A DNA stretch of 64,000 nucleotides from Pectobacterium parmentieri (lineage in GTDB: Bacteria > Pseudomonadota > Gammaproteobacteria > Enterobacterales > Enterobacteriaceae). Each line of letters opens with the position of its first letter. The stretch's first letter is position 1. This document shows, piece by piece, positions 33,723 through 43,156 of this stretch. The position numbers were made by a program, and so were the translations under genes. The notes beneath the pieces are model-generated. The model saw only the letters and a program-made list of their open reading frames with translations. It made no database searches and had not been told where the DNA came from. The DNA lies in the NCBI RefSeq assembly GCF_001742145.1, contig NZ_CP015749.1:1364001-1428000 (forward strand). The letters run 5' to 3'.

Positions 33723-35342
33723 ATGATGCCGAATAGATATTTCCTCTCTTATATGGCGGACATTGCGATGATTAATCGTCAATTATCTACGTTTGTGCTG
33801 TCGCTGTGTCTGATGCTTCCTTGGTTGGCACAAGCTGGGCCTGCGACCGATTTCACCGCCGCCAGCCGCACACAGCAGGCCGAACTGTTGCAGCAATGGG
33901 CCGCAGCGCCGGAACCTGCGCGGTTGCCACTGCTACAGGCGCTGCGCGACGAATCGGTGGTGCTCGATCGGGACCAGCAGCCGTTTAGGGATGTGCAAGG
34001 CACGTTAATGCCGCTGGAAGGGCATGCTCAACCGGTGGGGGCGACCAAAAAACTGTTTATGAATAACCGCCTGCGCGTGCTAGTTGCTACGGCGTTAGCC
34101 TCGCACCAGTTAGTCAGTGATGATGCGGCCACTCGGCTGAATGCGGTGCGGCAATTACAAAGCGACAGCCGTGCGGAACAATTGCCGCTATTGGTGCAGC
34201 GCCTTGAGGTAGAGAAAGACGCACAGGTACACGATGCGCTGAATATTGCGATTGCCACTCGGCAACTAAGCGATGGCGAACCGCTGGTGCGTCTTGATGC
34301 AGTCAAACGATTAGGGCAGACCGGCGATCCGCAAATGCAGGCACTGTTACAGCCGTTGACGCAGGTGCAGAATGAGCCAGATACCGGTGTGCGTGCGGCA
34401 GCGCAAGAGAGTCTGGATCAGATTAAGCAAAGTTTGATCGTTGGCGATTTGCTAGGGCAGGCATTTACCGGGCTGTCACTCGGCTCGATTTTGTTGCTGG
34501 CGGCATTGGGGTTGGCGATCACTTACGGGTTACTGGGCGTCATCAACATGGCGCACGGTGAAATGCTGATGTTGGGCGCGTACTCGACCTGGCTGGTGCA
34601 GTCGCTATGCCAGCAGTTTGCGCCCGCCTGGTTGGCGTATTATCCGCTGCTGGCATTGCCTGTCGCTTTCTTTATCACGGCGGGGGTCGGCATGGCGTTG
34701 GAGCGCACGGTGATTCGTCACCTTTATGGTCGTCCGCTGGAAACGCTGCTGGCAACCTGGGGGATTAGCCTGATGCTGATCCAACTGGTACGGATGCTGT
34801 TTGGTACGCAGAATCTGGAAGTGGCAAATCCCGCATGGTTATCTGGCGGACTTCGTTTGTTGCCAAATCTGGTACTGCCGTATAACCGCATCGCGGTGAT
34901 TCTGTTTGTGCTCGGCGTGCTGCTGCTCACTTGGCTGCTACTTAATAAAACCCGTCTTGGCATGAATGTGCGGGCGGTGACGCAAAACCGGGCGATGGCA
35001 GACTGCTGCGGTGTGCCGACCGGACGCGTTGATATGCTGGCCTTTGGTTTGGGCTCTGGCATTGCTGGGCTGGGCGGCGTAGCGCTGTCGCAATTGGGCA
35101 ATGTCGGGCCGGAACTGGGACAGGGTTACATCATCGATTCATTCCTCGTCGTCGTGCTGGGTGGTGTCGGGCAACTTGCGGGAACGGTAGTGGCTGCGTT
35201 CAGCCTCGGTATTCTCAACAAAGTGCTGGAGCCGCAGATCGGTGCGGTACTGGGCAAAATCGTCATTCTGCTACTGATCGTGCTGTTTATTCAGAAACGG
35301 CCACAGGGGCTGTTTGCATTCAAAGGACGGGTGGTTGACTGA
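33723..35342 (+). CDS. urtB: urea ABC transporter permease UrtB
   Basis: 539 residues; the true start may be MINRQL at 33768. A signal peptide and a periplasmic helical extension of about 200 residues (LRDESVVLDRDQQPFRDVQG and Armadillo-like helices) precede a LivH-type membrane domain of about 300 residues: GVINMAHGEMLMLGAYSTWL, RTVIRHLYGRPLETLLATWG and GLGGVALSQLGNVGPELGQG. The long N-terminal extension is typical of UrtB. Its stop overlaps the urtC start (TGATG). Confidence 0.95.
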   Translation: MMPNRYFLSYMADIAMINRQLSTFVLSLCLMLPWLAQAGPATDFTAASRTQQAELLQQWAAAPEPARLPLLQALRDESVVLDRDQQPFRDVQGTLMPLEGHAQPVGATKKLFMNNRLRVLVATALASHQLVSDDAATRLNAVRQLQSDSRAEQLPLLVQRLEVEKDAQVHDALNIAIATRQLSDGEPLVRLDAVKRLGQTGDPQMQALLQPLTQVQNEPDTGVRAAAQESLDQIKQSLIVGDLLGQAFTGLSLGSILLLAALGLAITYGLLGVINMAHGEMLMLGAYSTWLVQSLCQQFAPAWLAYYPLLALPVAFFITAGVGMALERTVIRHLYGRPLETLLATWGISLMLIQLVRMLFGTQNLEVANPAWLSGGLRLLPNLVLPYNRIAVILFVLGVLLLTWLLLNKTRLGMNVRAVTQNRAMADCCGVPTGRVDMLAFGLGSGIAGLGGVALSQLGNVGPELGQGYIIDSFLVVVLGGVGQLAGTVVAAFSLGILNKVLEPQIGAVLGKIVILLLIVLFIQKRPQGLFAFKGRVVD

Positions 35343-36430
35343 TGACGCAATCTATTAAGCAACCGATGACGATAACCCTGGCGCAGCGCGCACCGCGACT
35401 CATACTTTGCCTCGGTTCGATTCTACTATTGGCCTTGCTGGTATTGCCGTTCCTCGCCCTGTTACCCGCAGATAACCCGCTGGCGATCTCCACCTATACG
35501 CTGACGCTAATCGGTAAAATTCTGTGCTATGCCATTGTTGCCGTGGCATTGGATCTGGTGTGGGGCTATGCCGGGCTGCTGTCGCTCGGCCACGGCCTGT
35601 TTTTCGCACTGGGCGGTTACGCCATGGGCATGTATCTGATGCGGCAGGCCGCTGGCGAAGGGATGCCCGCGTTTATGTCATTCCTGTCGTGGACGGAATT
35701 GCCGTGGTTCTGGGCAGGAACGCAGTATTTTGTCTGGGTACTGTGCCTGATCGTGCTGGTGCCGGGTGTGCTGGCGTTTGTGTTCGGCTGGTTCGCATTC
35801 CGTTCTAAAATTAAGGGCGTCTATTTCTCGATCATGACGCAGGCGTTGACCTATGCCGGGATGCTGCTGTTCTTCCGTAACGAAACCGGCTTTGGCGGCA
35901 ATAACGGGTTTACCGGTTTTACCACGCTATTGGGCTTTCCCATTACGGCTACGGGGACACGCATTGGATTGTTTGTTGCCACCGTGCTGCTGCTGGTTGC
36001 CAGTCTGCTGGTGGGATTTGCGCTGGCACGTAGCAAATTTGGCCGCGTGTTGACGGCGGTGCGCGATGCGGAAAATCGTCTGATGTTCTGCGGCTACGAT
36101 CCGAAAGGCTTCAAACTGTTTGTCTGGACGCTCTCCGCGGTGCTGTGCGGGCTGGCCGGTGCGCTGTATGTGCCGCAGGTTGGTATTATCAATCCTAGCG
36201 AAATGTCGCCGACTAATTCCATTGAGGCAGCGATCTGGGTTGCGCTGGGCGGGCGTGGAACGCTGATCGGGCCGCTGCTCGGCGCGGGGATCGTCAACGG
36301 AGCAAAAAGCTGGTTTACCGTGGCCTTTCCCGAATACTGGCTGTTCTTTTTGGGGCTGATGTTTATTCTCGTCACGCTATTTTTACCGCGTGGGGTGATT
36401 GGATTATTGAGGAGGAAGAAACATGACTGA
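35342..36430 (+). CDS. urtC: urea ABC transporter permease UrtC
   Basis: 362 residues, LivM-type permease with about ten hydrophobic helices: DLVWGYAGLLSLGHGLFFAL, FFRNETGFGGNNGFTGFTTL and VRDAENRLMFCGYDPKGFKL, with the EAA-like loop and AIWVALGGRGTLIGPLLGAG. It pairs with UrtB in the inner membrane. It overlaps both neighbours by a few bases, so translation is coupled throughout urtBCD. Confidence 0.95.
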   Translation: MTQSIKQPMTITLAQRAPRLILCLGSILLLALLVLPFLALLPADNPLAISTYTLTLIGKILCYAIVAVALDLVWGYAGLLSLGHGLFFALGGYAMGMYLMRQAAGEGMPAFMSFLSWTELPWFWAGTQYFVWVLCLIVLVPGVLAFVFGWFAFRSKIKGVYFSIMTQALTYAGMLLFFRNETGFGGNNGFTGFTTLLGFPITATGTRIGLFVATVLLLVASLLVGFALARSKFGRVLTAVRDAENRLMFCGYDPKGFKLFVWTLSAVLCGLAGALYVPQVGIINPSEMSPTNSIEAAIWVALGGRGTLIGPLLGAGIVNGAKSWFTVAFPEYWLFFLGLMFILVTLFLPRGVIGLLRRKKHD

Positions 36431-37244
36431 ACCTGTGTCTGTACCGACGGTTTCTTCACAGACCCAGTTTGCCCAGAGACACCCATCAGACCGCCATCGA
36501 CACCAGACCGATCCGGTGCTGCAACTCGATAAGATTAACGTGAGTTTTGACGGTTTCCGGGCGCTTACCGATCTCTCGTTGCAGATTGGTGTGGGGGAGT
36601 TGCGCTGCATCATCGGGCCTAATGGCGCGGGGAAAACCACGCTGATGGATGTCATCACCGGTAAAACGCGCCCGGATAACGGTAAGGTGTTTTACGATCA
36701 GTTCACTGACCTAACGACGCTATCGTCAGTGGACATTGCTCGTGTGGGAATAGGGCGGAAATTCCAAAAACCAACGGTGTTTGAAGCACTGACGGTGTTT
36801 GAAAATCTCGAAATCGCACTGAAAGCCGATAAATCGGTGTGGGCAAGCCTGCGTGCCAGACTGAACGGCGAACAACGTGACCGGATTGACGACACGCTGG
36901 CGCTGTTGCGGCTCGGTCACGAACGGCAGCGCCCAGCAGGACTGTTGTCGCATGGGCAAAAGCAGTTTTTAGAAATTGGCATGCTGCTAGTTCAGGAACC
37001 GCATCTGCTGTTACTCGATGAACCCGCCGCTGGGATGACCGATGCAGAAACCGCCTATACCGCCGAGCTGTTCCGCAGTCTGGCAGGAAAACACTCGCTG
37101 ATGGTGGTGGAGCACGATATGGGCTTTGTCGAGAGCATTGCTGACCACGTTACGGTATTACATCAGGGACAGGTACTGGCAGAAGGATCGCTGCGCGAGG
37201 TACAGGCTAACGAGCAGGTTATTGACGTTTATCTGGGGCGCTAA
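36423..37244 (+). CDS. urtD: urea ABC transporter ATPase UrtD
   Basis: 273 residues, LivG-type nucleotide-binding protein: Walker A GPNGAGKTT, signature LLSHGQKQFLEIGM (LSHGQ in place of LSGGQ, usual for UrtD), Walker B LLLLDEPAAGM and H-loop VVEHDMGFV. An N-terminal extension of about 30 residues contains many His, Ser and Gln. It ends 1 nt before the urtE ATG. Confidence 0.95.
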   Translation: MTEPVSVPTVSSQTQFAQRHPSDRHRHQTDPVLQLDKINVSFDGFRALTDLSLQIGVGELRCIIGPNGAGKTTLMDVITGKTRPDNGKVFYDQFTDLTTLSSVDIARVGIGRKFQKPTVFEALTVFENLEIALKADKSVWASLRARLNGEQRDRIDDTLALLRLGHERQRPAGLLSHGQKQFLEIGMLLVQEPHLLLLDEPAAGMTDAETAYTAELFRSLAGKHSLMVVEHDMGFVESIADHVTVLHQGQVLAEGSLREVQANEQVIDVYLGR

Positions 37245-37245
37245 C

Positions 37246-37944
37246 ATGTTAGAAATTTCAGAATTGAATCAATATTACGGTGGTAGCCACATCCTGCGCG
37301 GCTTATCTTTTGAAGTAAAACCCGGCGAAATTACTTGCCTGTTAGGGCGCAACGGCGTGGGGAAAACCACGCTGTTGAAATGTCTGATGGGGCTGATTCC
37401 GGCGCAATCCGGCACGATCCGCTGGCAGGGCGACGCGATTAACACTCGTAAACCTTATCAGCGTGTGCAGTCAGGTATTGCCTACGTACCGCAGGGGCGG
37501 GAGATTTTCCCGCGCCTGACGGTAGAGGAGAATCTGTTGATGGGGCTATCGCGCTTTCCGGGCAAACAAGCGCGACAGGTGCCAGATGAGATCTACCAAC
37601 TTTTTCCGGTACTGGATGAGATGAAACAGCGGCGCGGCGGTGATTTGTCCGGCGGGCAACAGCAACAACTGGCGATTGGACGTGCGCTGGCCTGCAAACC
37701 CCAACTGTTAATTCTGGATGAGCCGACAGAAGGGATACAGCCATCGGTAATTAAAGAGATTGGGGCGGTGATCCGTCAACTGGCGCAGCGCGGTGACATG
37801 GCGATTCTGCTGGTCGAGCAGTTTTACGACTTTGCCGCCGACCTGGCCGACAGTTATCTGGTGATGTCTCGCGGAGAGATTATACAACGCGGGCGGGGCG
37901 AAACGATGGAGCAGGACGGTATACGGGAGCTGGTCGCGATTTAA
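37246..37944 (+). CDS. urtE: urea ABC transporter ATPase UrtE
   Basis: 232 residues, LivF-type ATPase: Walker A GRNGVGKTT, signature LSGGQQQQLAIGRAL and Walker B LLILDEPTEGIQPSVI. The start MLEISELNQYYGGSHILRG is typical; a longer frame from 37126 overlaps urtD and is rejected. It is the last gene of the urea operon and is followed by a hairpin. Confidence 0.95.
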   Translation: MLEISELNQYYGGSHILRGLSFEVKPGEITCLLGRNGVGKTTLLKCLMGLIPAQSGTIRWQGDAINTRKPYQRVQSGIAYVPQGREIFPRLTVEENLLMGLSRFPGKQARQVPDEIYQLFPVLDEMKQRRGGDLSGGQQQQLAIGRALACKPQLLILDEPTEGIQPSVIKEIGAVIRQLAQRGDMAILLVEQFYDFAADLADSYLVMSRGEIIQRGRGETMEQDGIRELVAI

Positions 37945-37949
37945 CCCGC

Positions 37950-37984
37950 ATCACTCAGGTCGGGCTGCCTGGCCTGAGTGTGAT
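37950..37984 (+). terminator. terminator-like hairpin after urtE
   Basis: ATCACTCAGG pairs with CCTGAGTGTGAT (one bulge) directly after the urtE stop. A T-run (ATTTTTT) begins about 8 nt later. Confidence 0.55.
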
Positions 37985-38088
37985 AACGTTATTTTTTGAA
38001 CCATTGTTGTATTCAATTTATCGATTCTACGTGTTGAACCATGAACGTATATAAGCGTAGTGAAAATAGTCGACAAGGATAGATAAAA

Positions 38089-38208
38089 ATGGGACGGCTA
38101 AAGAATAGCAATAGGATTGTGTCATTCTATTTCTGTCGCCAGCCCGGTAGTTTTAAATTGAACACTGAAAATCAGTGGTGTATAAAACATGGCGCAGTAC
38201 GCTGCTAA
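38089..38208 (+). CDS. possible 39-residue small protein
   Basis: ATG at 38089 is preceded by AAGGATAGATAAAA. The frame reads MGRLKNSNRIVSFYFCRQPG, then SFKLNTENQWCIKHGAVRC and a stop. It is basic with two cysteines and has no hydrophobic helix. It could be a chance frame in the 338-bp urtE-TM2 gap, which otherwise holds only AT-rich DNA. Confidence 0.2.
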   Translation: MGRLKNSNRIVSFYFCRQPGSFKLNTENQWCIKHGAVRC

Positions 38209-38282
38209 TTATTTGGGGTGGTATAGCAGTAAGTAAACTTAAGTTAAAATTAATATAATGTATTATTAGGAGCCTAATTATT

Positions 38283-38582
38283 ATGTCTACTATGGTGTTT
38301 TGCAGAGGATGCGGCAAGGAAATTCATAGCTCGGCCAAAGCATGCCCACAGTGTGGGGCTACGCAGGCAGGTGGTAAGGGTGAGAAAAGTAGAATATCTG
38401 CCGCATTGTTTGCCGCTTTCCTGGGCGGATTTGGCGCTCATAAATTCTACTTAGGAAAAGTCGGACAAGGGATTTTATATTTACTTTTTTGCTGGACGTT
38501 TATTCCAAGCATTATTGCGTTTGTGGAATTCATTATTTACCTGTGCGATTCAGATGAAGATTTCGCCAGAAAATATGGCTGA
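38283..38582 (+). CDS. zinc-ribbon TM2-domain membrane protein
   Basis: 99 residues. An N-terminal zinc ribbon (CRGCGKEIHSSAKACPQCG) precedes a TM2 domain of two helices (about 42-62 and 68-92) with the conserved GGFGAHKFYLGKVGQGILYL turn. The family is widespread and its function is unsettled. It has its own short leader with AGGAGCC before the ATG, and a hairpin follows. It appears monocistronic. Confidence 0.9.
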   Translation: MSTMVFCRGCGKEIHSSAKACPQCGATQAGGKGEKSRISAALFAAFLGGFGAHKFYLGKVGQGILYLLFCWTFIPSIIAFVEFIIYLCDSDEDFARKYG

Positions 38583-38593
38583 TAGCGTCATTT

Positions 38594-38621
38594 AATCAGG
38601 CTCACTACGGTGGGCCTGATT
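38594..38621 (+). terminator. hairpin between converging genes
   Basis: AATCAGGCTCAC pairs with GTGGGCCTGATT (one G-T pair) around TACG. It lies between the TM2 gene (+) and the ABC ATPase gene (-) and probably terminates one or both transcripts. Confidence 0.6.
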
Positions 38622-38654
38622 GATCTTTAATCAACAAATTATTTTTTATTTCCC

Positions 38655-39479
38655 TCACAGCACCTTATTCAAAAAGTTGATCGTCCGTGGATGACGGGGA
38701 TGGTTCAGCACCTGCCAGGATTCGCCACTTTCGACAATTTTTCCCTCTACCATGAACACCACGCGATCGGCGACTTCGCGGGCGAAGCCGATTTCATGTG
38801 TGACGACAACCAGTGTCACGCCGGATCGGGCGAGCGATTTGATCACATCCAGCACTTCACCGACCAGTTCGGGATCGAGTGCGGACGTCGGTTCATCAAA
38901 CAGCATCACTTTGGGCTTGAGCGCCAGCGCACGGGCGATGGCGACGCGCTGTTGTTGACCACCGGAAAGATGGCGTGGATAAGACTGTGCTTTGTGACGC
39001 AGACCGACGCTTTCCAGCAGGGTAAAAGCGACATCTTCGGCCTCCCGACGTGAATACAGTTTATGCGCCAGCGGGGCTTCAATGATGTTTTCCAATACCG
39101 AAAGGTGGGGGAACAGATTGAAGTTCTGGAATACATAGCCGACGTTAGTACGCTGGCGTAACACCTCCTTTTCTTTCAATTCATAGAGCGTATTCCCTTT
39201 GCGGCGATAGCCGATGTAGTCGCCGTCGATGCGGATAAAGCCTTCATCCACGCGCTCAAGATGGTTAATGGTGCGCAGCAGCGTGGATTTCCCCGAACCG
39301 GACGGGCCGAGGATTACCGTGACGGAGCCGGGTGCTAGCGTCAGATTGATATCCTCCAGCGCTTTATGCTGACCAAAATGTTTCGCCACATTGCGGATCT
39401 CGATCAACCCACGCACGCTTTCTGCCTGTGGCTGTGCGGTGGTGCGTGCATGCGCAAAGTAGTCGATAGCTTCAGACAT
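38655..39479 (-). CDS. polar amino acid ABC transporter ATPase (TcyN-like)
   Basis: 274 residues: Walker [11 protein letters not shown]-loop [13 protein letters not shown], signature [15 protein letters not shown], Walker [15 protein letters not shown] and H-loop [10 protein letters not shown]. An N-terminal extension of about 25 residues precedes the core. This is the HisP/GlnQ/TcyN subgroup, which energises import of polar amino acids including cystine-like compounds. It is last in a minus-strand unit with permease, acetyltransferase, two binding proteins and a monooxygenase, which points to an S-substituted cysteine as cargo. Confidence 0.92.
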   Translation of the reverse strand: MSEAIDYFAHARTTAQPQAESVRGLIEIRNVAKHFGQHKALEDINLTLAPGSVTVILGPSGSGKSTLLRTINHLERVDEGFIRIDGDYIGYRRKGNTLYELKEKEVLRQRTNVGYVFQNFNLFPHLSVLENIIEAPLAHKLYSRREAEDVAFTLLESVGLRHKAQSYPRHLSGGQQQRVAIARALALKPKVMLFDEPTSALDPELVGEVLDVIKSLARSGVTLVVVTHEIGFAREVADRVVFMVEGKIVESGESWQVLNHPRHPRTINFLNKVL

Positions 39480-39494
39480 GGTGAATCTCCAGAA

Positions 39495-40460
39495 TCAGGT
39501 AAGTGAACGTGCGCGTTTGCGCGTCAGGAAACGGACGAACCTCTGGCGCGGTGTGGGCGGCATTTCACGCACGGCACCGCGGGACACATAGCGTTCCACG
39601 TAGTATTGGACGATGGAGAGCACGGTAGTGATCAGCAAATACCAAATGGTAGCGACCATCAGCAGCGGAATAACCTGTTGTGTCCGGTTGTAGATGACCT
39701 GAACGGTGTAAAACAGCTCCGGCAGCGCCAGCACGTAAACGATCGAGGTGCCTTTCGCCAGACTGATGATCTCGTTGAAACCGGTGGGCAGAATGGAACG
39801 CAACGCCTGCGGCAGAATAATACGTACCGTGCGGCGACCACCGGGCAGGCCGAGTGCCGCAGAAGCTTCAAACTGACCCGCGTCCACGCCGAGAATACCG
39901 CCGCGAATAATCTCCGCCGTATACGCGGATTGCACCAGCGTCAGGCCAAGCACGGCGACAGAAAACTGATCCAACAGATCAATCGTCGGATAGCGCAGGA
40001 AAACGATGGAGGTGAACGGCACCCCCAGCGCCAGCTCGTCATAGAGATACGAAAAATTATACAAAATGATCAGCACCAGAATCAGCGGCAGCGATCGGAA
40101 CAGCCAGATATACAGCCATGACAGCGTGGAAAGCAGGTAAGACGGCGAAAGGCGGGCCAGCGCCAGTGCTGTGCCGAAAATAATACTGAATACGGTGCCA
40201 AGCGCGGTCAGCAGCAGCGTTTGCGCTAATCCGGTAAGGATGACCGGATTAAAAAACCACTCGGCAAAGACTGCCCACTCCCAACGTGGGTTCAGCGCGA
40301 TGGATTGAATAATCCCGGCAAAAATAAACAGCGAAAACAGCGCACCGGCAAAGCGAAAGGGATAACGCGCCGGAACAATGTTCAATGGTGGTTCCTGCGC
40401 CTGGCTCAGCGGTGGCTGTTGAGAAGACGTTTGTAGAGATTGCGTCATGATCGATACCAT
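39495..40460 (-). CDS. polar amino acid ABC transporter permease (TcyL/TcyM-like)
   Basis: Up to 321 residues; MTQSLQ at 40448 is an equally possible start. A proline/glutamine-rich N-terminus is followed by a HisM/GlnP-type domain of about five helices, with TLLLTALGTVFSIIFGTALA and the EAA loop EASAALGLPGGRRTVRIILPQ. It has 15 nt to the ATPase start. There is only one permease gene, so it probably works as a homodimer. Confidence 0.9.
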   Translation of the reverse strand: MVSIMTQSLQTSSQQPPLSQAQEPPLNIVPARYPFRFAGALFSLFIFAGIIQSIALNPRWEWAVFAEWFFNPVILTGLAQTLLLTALGTVFSIIFGTALALARLSPSYLLSTLSWLYIWLFRSLPLILVLIILYNFSYLYDELALGVPFTSIVFLRYPTIDLLDQFSVAVLGLTLVQSAYTAEIIRGGILGVDAGQFEASAALGLPGGRRTVRIILPQALRSILPTGFNEIISLAKGTSIVYVLALPELFYTVQVIYNRTQQVIPLLMVATIWYLLITTVLSIVQYYVERYVSRGAVREMPPTPRQRFVRFLTRKRARSLT

Positions 40461-40526
40461 TTGAAGGTGATGCTGAAAAATGTCGTTTTGTGGTTAATCC
40501 ATTGAGTTATTAGCGGTGCGTCAGGA

Positions 40527-41081
40527 TCAACACACTTTCAAATGGCGGGTGATCATCTCGACTTCTGTTTGCCACGCGGCCTGTGGCGTCGCCGTTTTGA
40601 ACAGCGCTTTCTTAAACGGTAAACGCCCATCGTAAGGTGGAATGCTGTAAGTCGCTGGATCGACGGTGGTATCGAACTGAGGGGTATAGCCGTGGCTCAG
40701 GTATAAGCGCACCGCTTCAGGCTGACGGAAGCCCGTCGTCAGGAAAAAATGCTGATAGCCTAGTCGCCGGGCGTGTTGCTCCAGCTCTTGCATCACTTTT
40801 CCTGCTAACCCCTGACGGCGCAGCGAATTATCCGTCCATACGCGTTTAATCTCAGCGGTGGTGCTGTCGTAGCGTTTAAATGCGCCGGTAGCAATGGGGA
40901 CGCCCTGACGCAGCAGCGCAATAAAAATGCCGTGCGGCTGTTGGTAGATCCCCGGCGGATCGCTTTCTCGTTCACCAAAAAAATCGCCGTAACGCTGCGC
41001 ATATTCTGCGAACAGGCCGTCGATAATGGGAGCCACGATAGGATCTTCGGGCTGGGTAATGATGAAAATGTCGTCGGACAT
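40527..41081 (-). CDS. GNAT N-acetyltransferase (possible S-alkylcysteine N-acetylase)
   Basis: 184 residues of the GNAT fold. The acetyl-CoA loop is in RVWTDNSLRRQGLAGKVMQE and is followed by LEQHARRLGYQHFFLTTG and AVRLYLSHGYTPQFD. Acetyltransferases SnaA/SnaB in Bacillus ytmI and yxe operons N-acetylate S-alkylcysteines before oxidative cleavage; the same position here, between transporter subunits, suggests that role. The exact substrate is inferred, not shown. Confidence 0.85.
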   Translation of the reverse strand: MSDDIFIITQPEDPIVAPIIDGLFAEYAQRYGDFFGERESDPPGIYQQPHGIFIALLRQGVPIATGAFKRYDSTTAEIKRVWTDNSLRRQGLAGKVMQELEQHARRLGYQHFFLTTGFRQPEAVRLYLSHGYTPQFDTTVDPATYSIPPYDGRLPFKKALFKTATPQAAWQTEVEMITRHLKVC

Positions 41082-41143
41082 AAGTGCTCCTGATTCATTA
41101 GCGTATTACGGGCTATCGGGATCCCGATAGCTGTAGGACGGGA

Positions 41144-42127
41144 TTAATCGCCCAGCCCAGGTGGATTGATTTCTGAACGGTCGATACGCTCAATACTCTC
41201 TCCCCAACGGTTCAGCACCCGATCGTATTCGCCGCTTTTAATCACGCCGTTCAGCGCGGTATTAATCGGCTGTACCAATCCGCTGCCTTTGCGCGTGGTG
41301 ACGGCGATATGTGCGACGTTGGGGTAACCACCGTTTACCGTACCCACATGCTTAACTTTGCCTGTCAGCTCTGCCTTGTAGGCCCCCACCACGTTTGGAC
41401 CAAAATAGGCATCAGAACGGCCGGATTGCAGGCTGAGGTTGGCAGCGGCATCGTCCGTGACATAGATCGGCTGAAAGGCAGTCAGGCCGTTGGCGCGATT
41501 CTGTTTATCCCATGCCAGCAGTACGGCCTCCTGATTAGTGCCTGACCCGACGATAATCTTGAGGCCGGCAATGTCTTTCGCTTCGTTGATGGATTGGATC
41601 TTACTGGTGGATTTCACATAGAAGCCGAGTGAGTCGATGCGATAGGTGGCGAAATCGAACTTTTCTTTACGCTCTTTGGTGACGGTAATATTGATAATGG
41701 CGGCGTCATATTTACCGGAGGCCACGCCGAGCGGCCAATCTTCCCACGAGGTGGGAACGATGTTCAGCTCCAGCCCAAGGCTATCTGCCACCAGCCGGGC
41801 GATATCTGGCTCGCTGCCTACCACGGTTTTGTTGTCGTCAGCCAGAAAGGCCAGCGGCGGTGACGATCCCAACGTGGCAATAGCGACAGTGAATTTTCCC
41901 GGCGTAACAAATTTAAAACCGGCTGGAATCTGCGTGATGGCCTCTGCATTTTTCGGCGCATGGATTGGCTGCTGATTGGCTTTTAGGTCGATGGCGGCCT
42001 GTGCGCCAGTCGTGAGGGAAAGCGAGCCGAGCAGCAGCGAGCCTGCCAGTAGTGTTGTTAAAAATGAGGGGCGCACGCGCGGGTTTGCGACCGAATGTGC
42101 GATGGTGTGGGCAATCTCTTTTTGCAT
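41144..42127 (-). CDS. polar amino acid ABC binding protein, copy 1
   Basis: 327 residues with an extended signal region (hydrophobic stretch FLTTLLAGSLLLGSLSLTTG AQA). The type 2 binding fold shows SPPLAFLADDNKTVVGSEPD, SWEDWPLGVASGKYDAAIIN, DFATYRIDSLGFYVKSTSKI and SGTNQEAVLLAWDKQNRANG. It belongs to the TcyJ/TcyK/FliY-like group. It is clearly paralogous to the next gene (about three quarters of residues look identical by eye). Confidence 0.9.
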   Translation of the reverse strand: MQKEIAHTIAHSVANPRVRPSFLTTLLAGSLLLGSLSLTTGAQAAIDLKANQQPIHAPKNAEAITQIPAGFKFVTPGKFTVAIATLGSSPPLAFLADDNKTVVGSEPDIARLVADSLGLELNIVPTSWEDWPLGVASGKYDAAIINITVTKERKEKFDFATYRIDSLGFYVKSTSKIQSINEAKDIAGLKIIVGSGTNQEAVLLAWDKQNRANGLTAFQPIYVTDDAAANLSLQSGRSDAYFGPNVVGAYKAELTGKVKHVGTVNGGYPNVAHIAVTTRKGSGLVQPINTALNGVIKSGEYDRVLNRWGESIERIDRSEINPPGLGD

Positions 42128-42198
42128 CTGTCTTTCCCTTGCAGGTTATTATTTATAATGGTGACATTGTCACTTTTAAGGTTGGTAGTTACTGTTAC

Positions 42199-43134
42199 TT
42201 ACTCGCCGATACCCGGCGGATTCACTACAGACTGCGCGATCTTTTCATCGTCTTCACCCCAGCGATCCAGCACCTGTGCATAGCTACCGTTGTGGATTGC
42301 GCCATTGATGGCGGTGCTGATTGCCTGCGCCAGACCGTTGCCTTTCTGCGTGGTGACCGCGACGTAAGCGACCGTCGGGCCTTTGCCGACCATGCGAGTC
42401 TTGCCCGTTAACGCTGCTTTATAGGCTCCGATGGAATGTGGACCGAAAAACGCATCGACGCGCCCAGACTGAATGCTCAGGTTGGCAGCGGCATCGTCGG
42501 TAACGTAGACCGGCTGTACGGGGGGAAGGCCGTTGGCGCGGTTTTGTCGATCCCAGTCCAGCAGAATGTTTTCCTGATTGGTGCCGGAACCGACAATTAC
42601 CTTCAGGCCCGCCACGTCTTCCGGCTTGTTAATTGCGGTAATTTTGCTGGTCGATTTCACATAGAAACCCAGCGTATCAATGCGGTAGGTGGCGAAATCG
42701 AACTTCTCTTTGCGCGGTTTCGTCACGGCAATATTAAAGATAGCGGCATCGTATTTCCCCGCCGTGATGCCCAGCGGCCAGTCTTCCCAAGAGGCAGGAA
42801 CCAACTTGAGTTCCAGTCCGAGGCTGTCGGCCACCAACCGCGCGATGTCGGCATCGCTGCCGACAATCGTTTTGTTGTCGTCAGCCAGCAACGACAGCGG
42901 CGGTGAGCTGAGCGCCGAAACGGTAACGGTCAGCGTACCCGGCGTCACGAATTTGAAATGAGCCGGGATCTGCGCAATAGCCTCGGCGTTTTTCTCAGTA
43001 TGAATGGGAGCCTGGTTGGCCTTGAGATCGATACGGCTGACGAATCCCGCGTCTTGCGCCTGTACACTTATCGCCAGCGTGGCGCTTAATAACGCTGCCA
43101 GACGGGTCACGGTGATATAAGGGGTACGTTTCAC
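42199..43134 (-). CDS. polar amino acid ABC binding protein, copy 2
   Basis: 311 residues with a signal peptide ending near SVQA. The body follows copy 1 nearly segment for segment: IDLKANQAPIHTEKNAEAIA, SWEDWPLGITAGKYDAAIFN and SGTNQENILLDWDRQNRANG. Tandem duplicates of the binding protein serving one permease also occur in the Bacillus tcyJKLMN system. Differences in the ligand pocket would widen the substrate range (inferred). Confidence 0.9.
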   Translation of the reverse strand: MKRTPYITVTRLAALLSATLAISVQAQDAGFVSRIDLKANQAPIHTEKNAEAIAQIPAHFKFVTPGTLTVTVSALSSPPLSLLADDNKTIVGSDADIARLVADSLGLELKLVPASWEDWPLGITAGKYDAAIFNIAVTKPRKEKFDFATYRIDTLGFYVKSTSKITAINKPEDVAGLKVIVGSGTNQENILLDWDRQNRANGLPPVQPVYVTDDAAANLSIQSGRVDAFFGPHSIGAYKAALTGKTRMVGKGPTVAYVAVTTQKGNGLAQAISTAINGAIHNGSYAQVLDRWGEDDEKIAQSVVNPPGIGE

Positions 43135-43156
43135 GGTGGATCTCCTGTTACGCGAA

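Noticed and set aside
37126..37245. N-terminal extension of UrtE
   Set aside because: It lies entirely inside urtD in another frame. The conserved UrtE start is at 37246.
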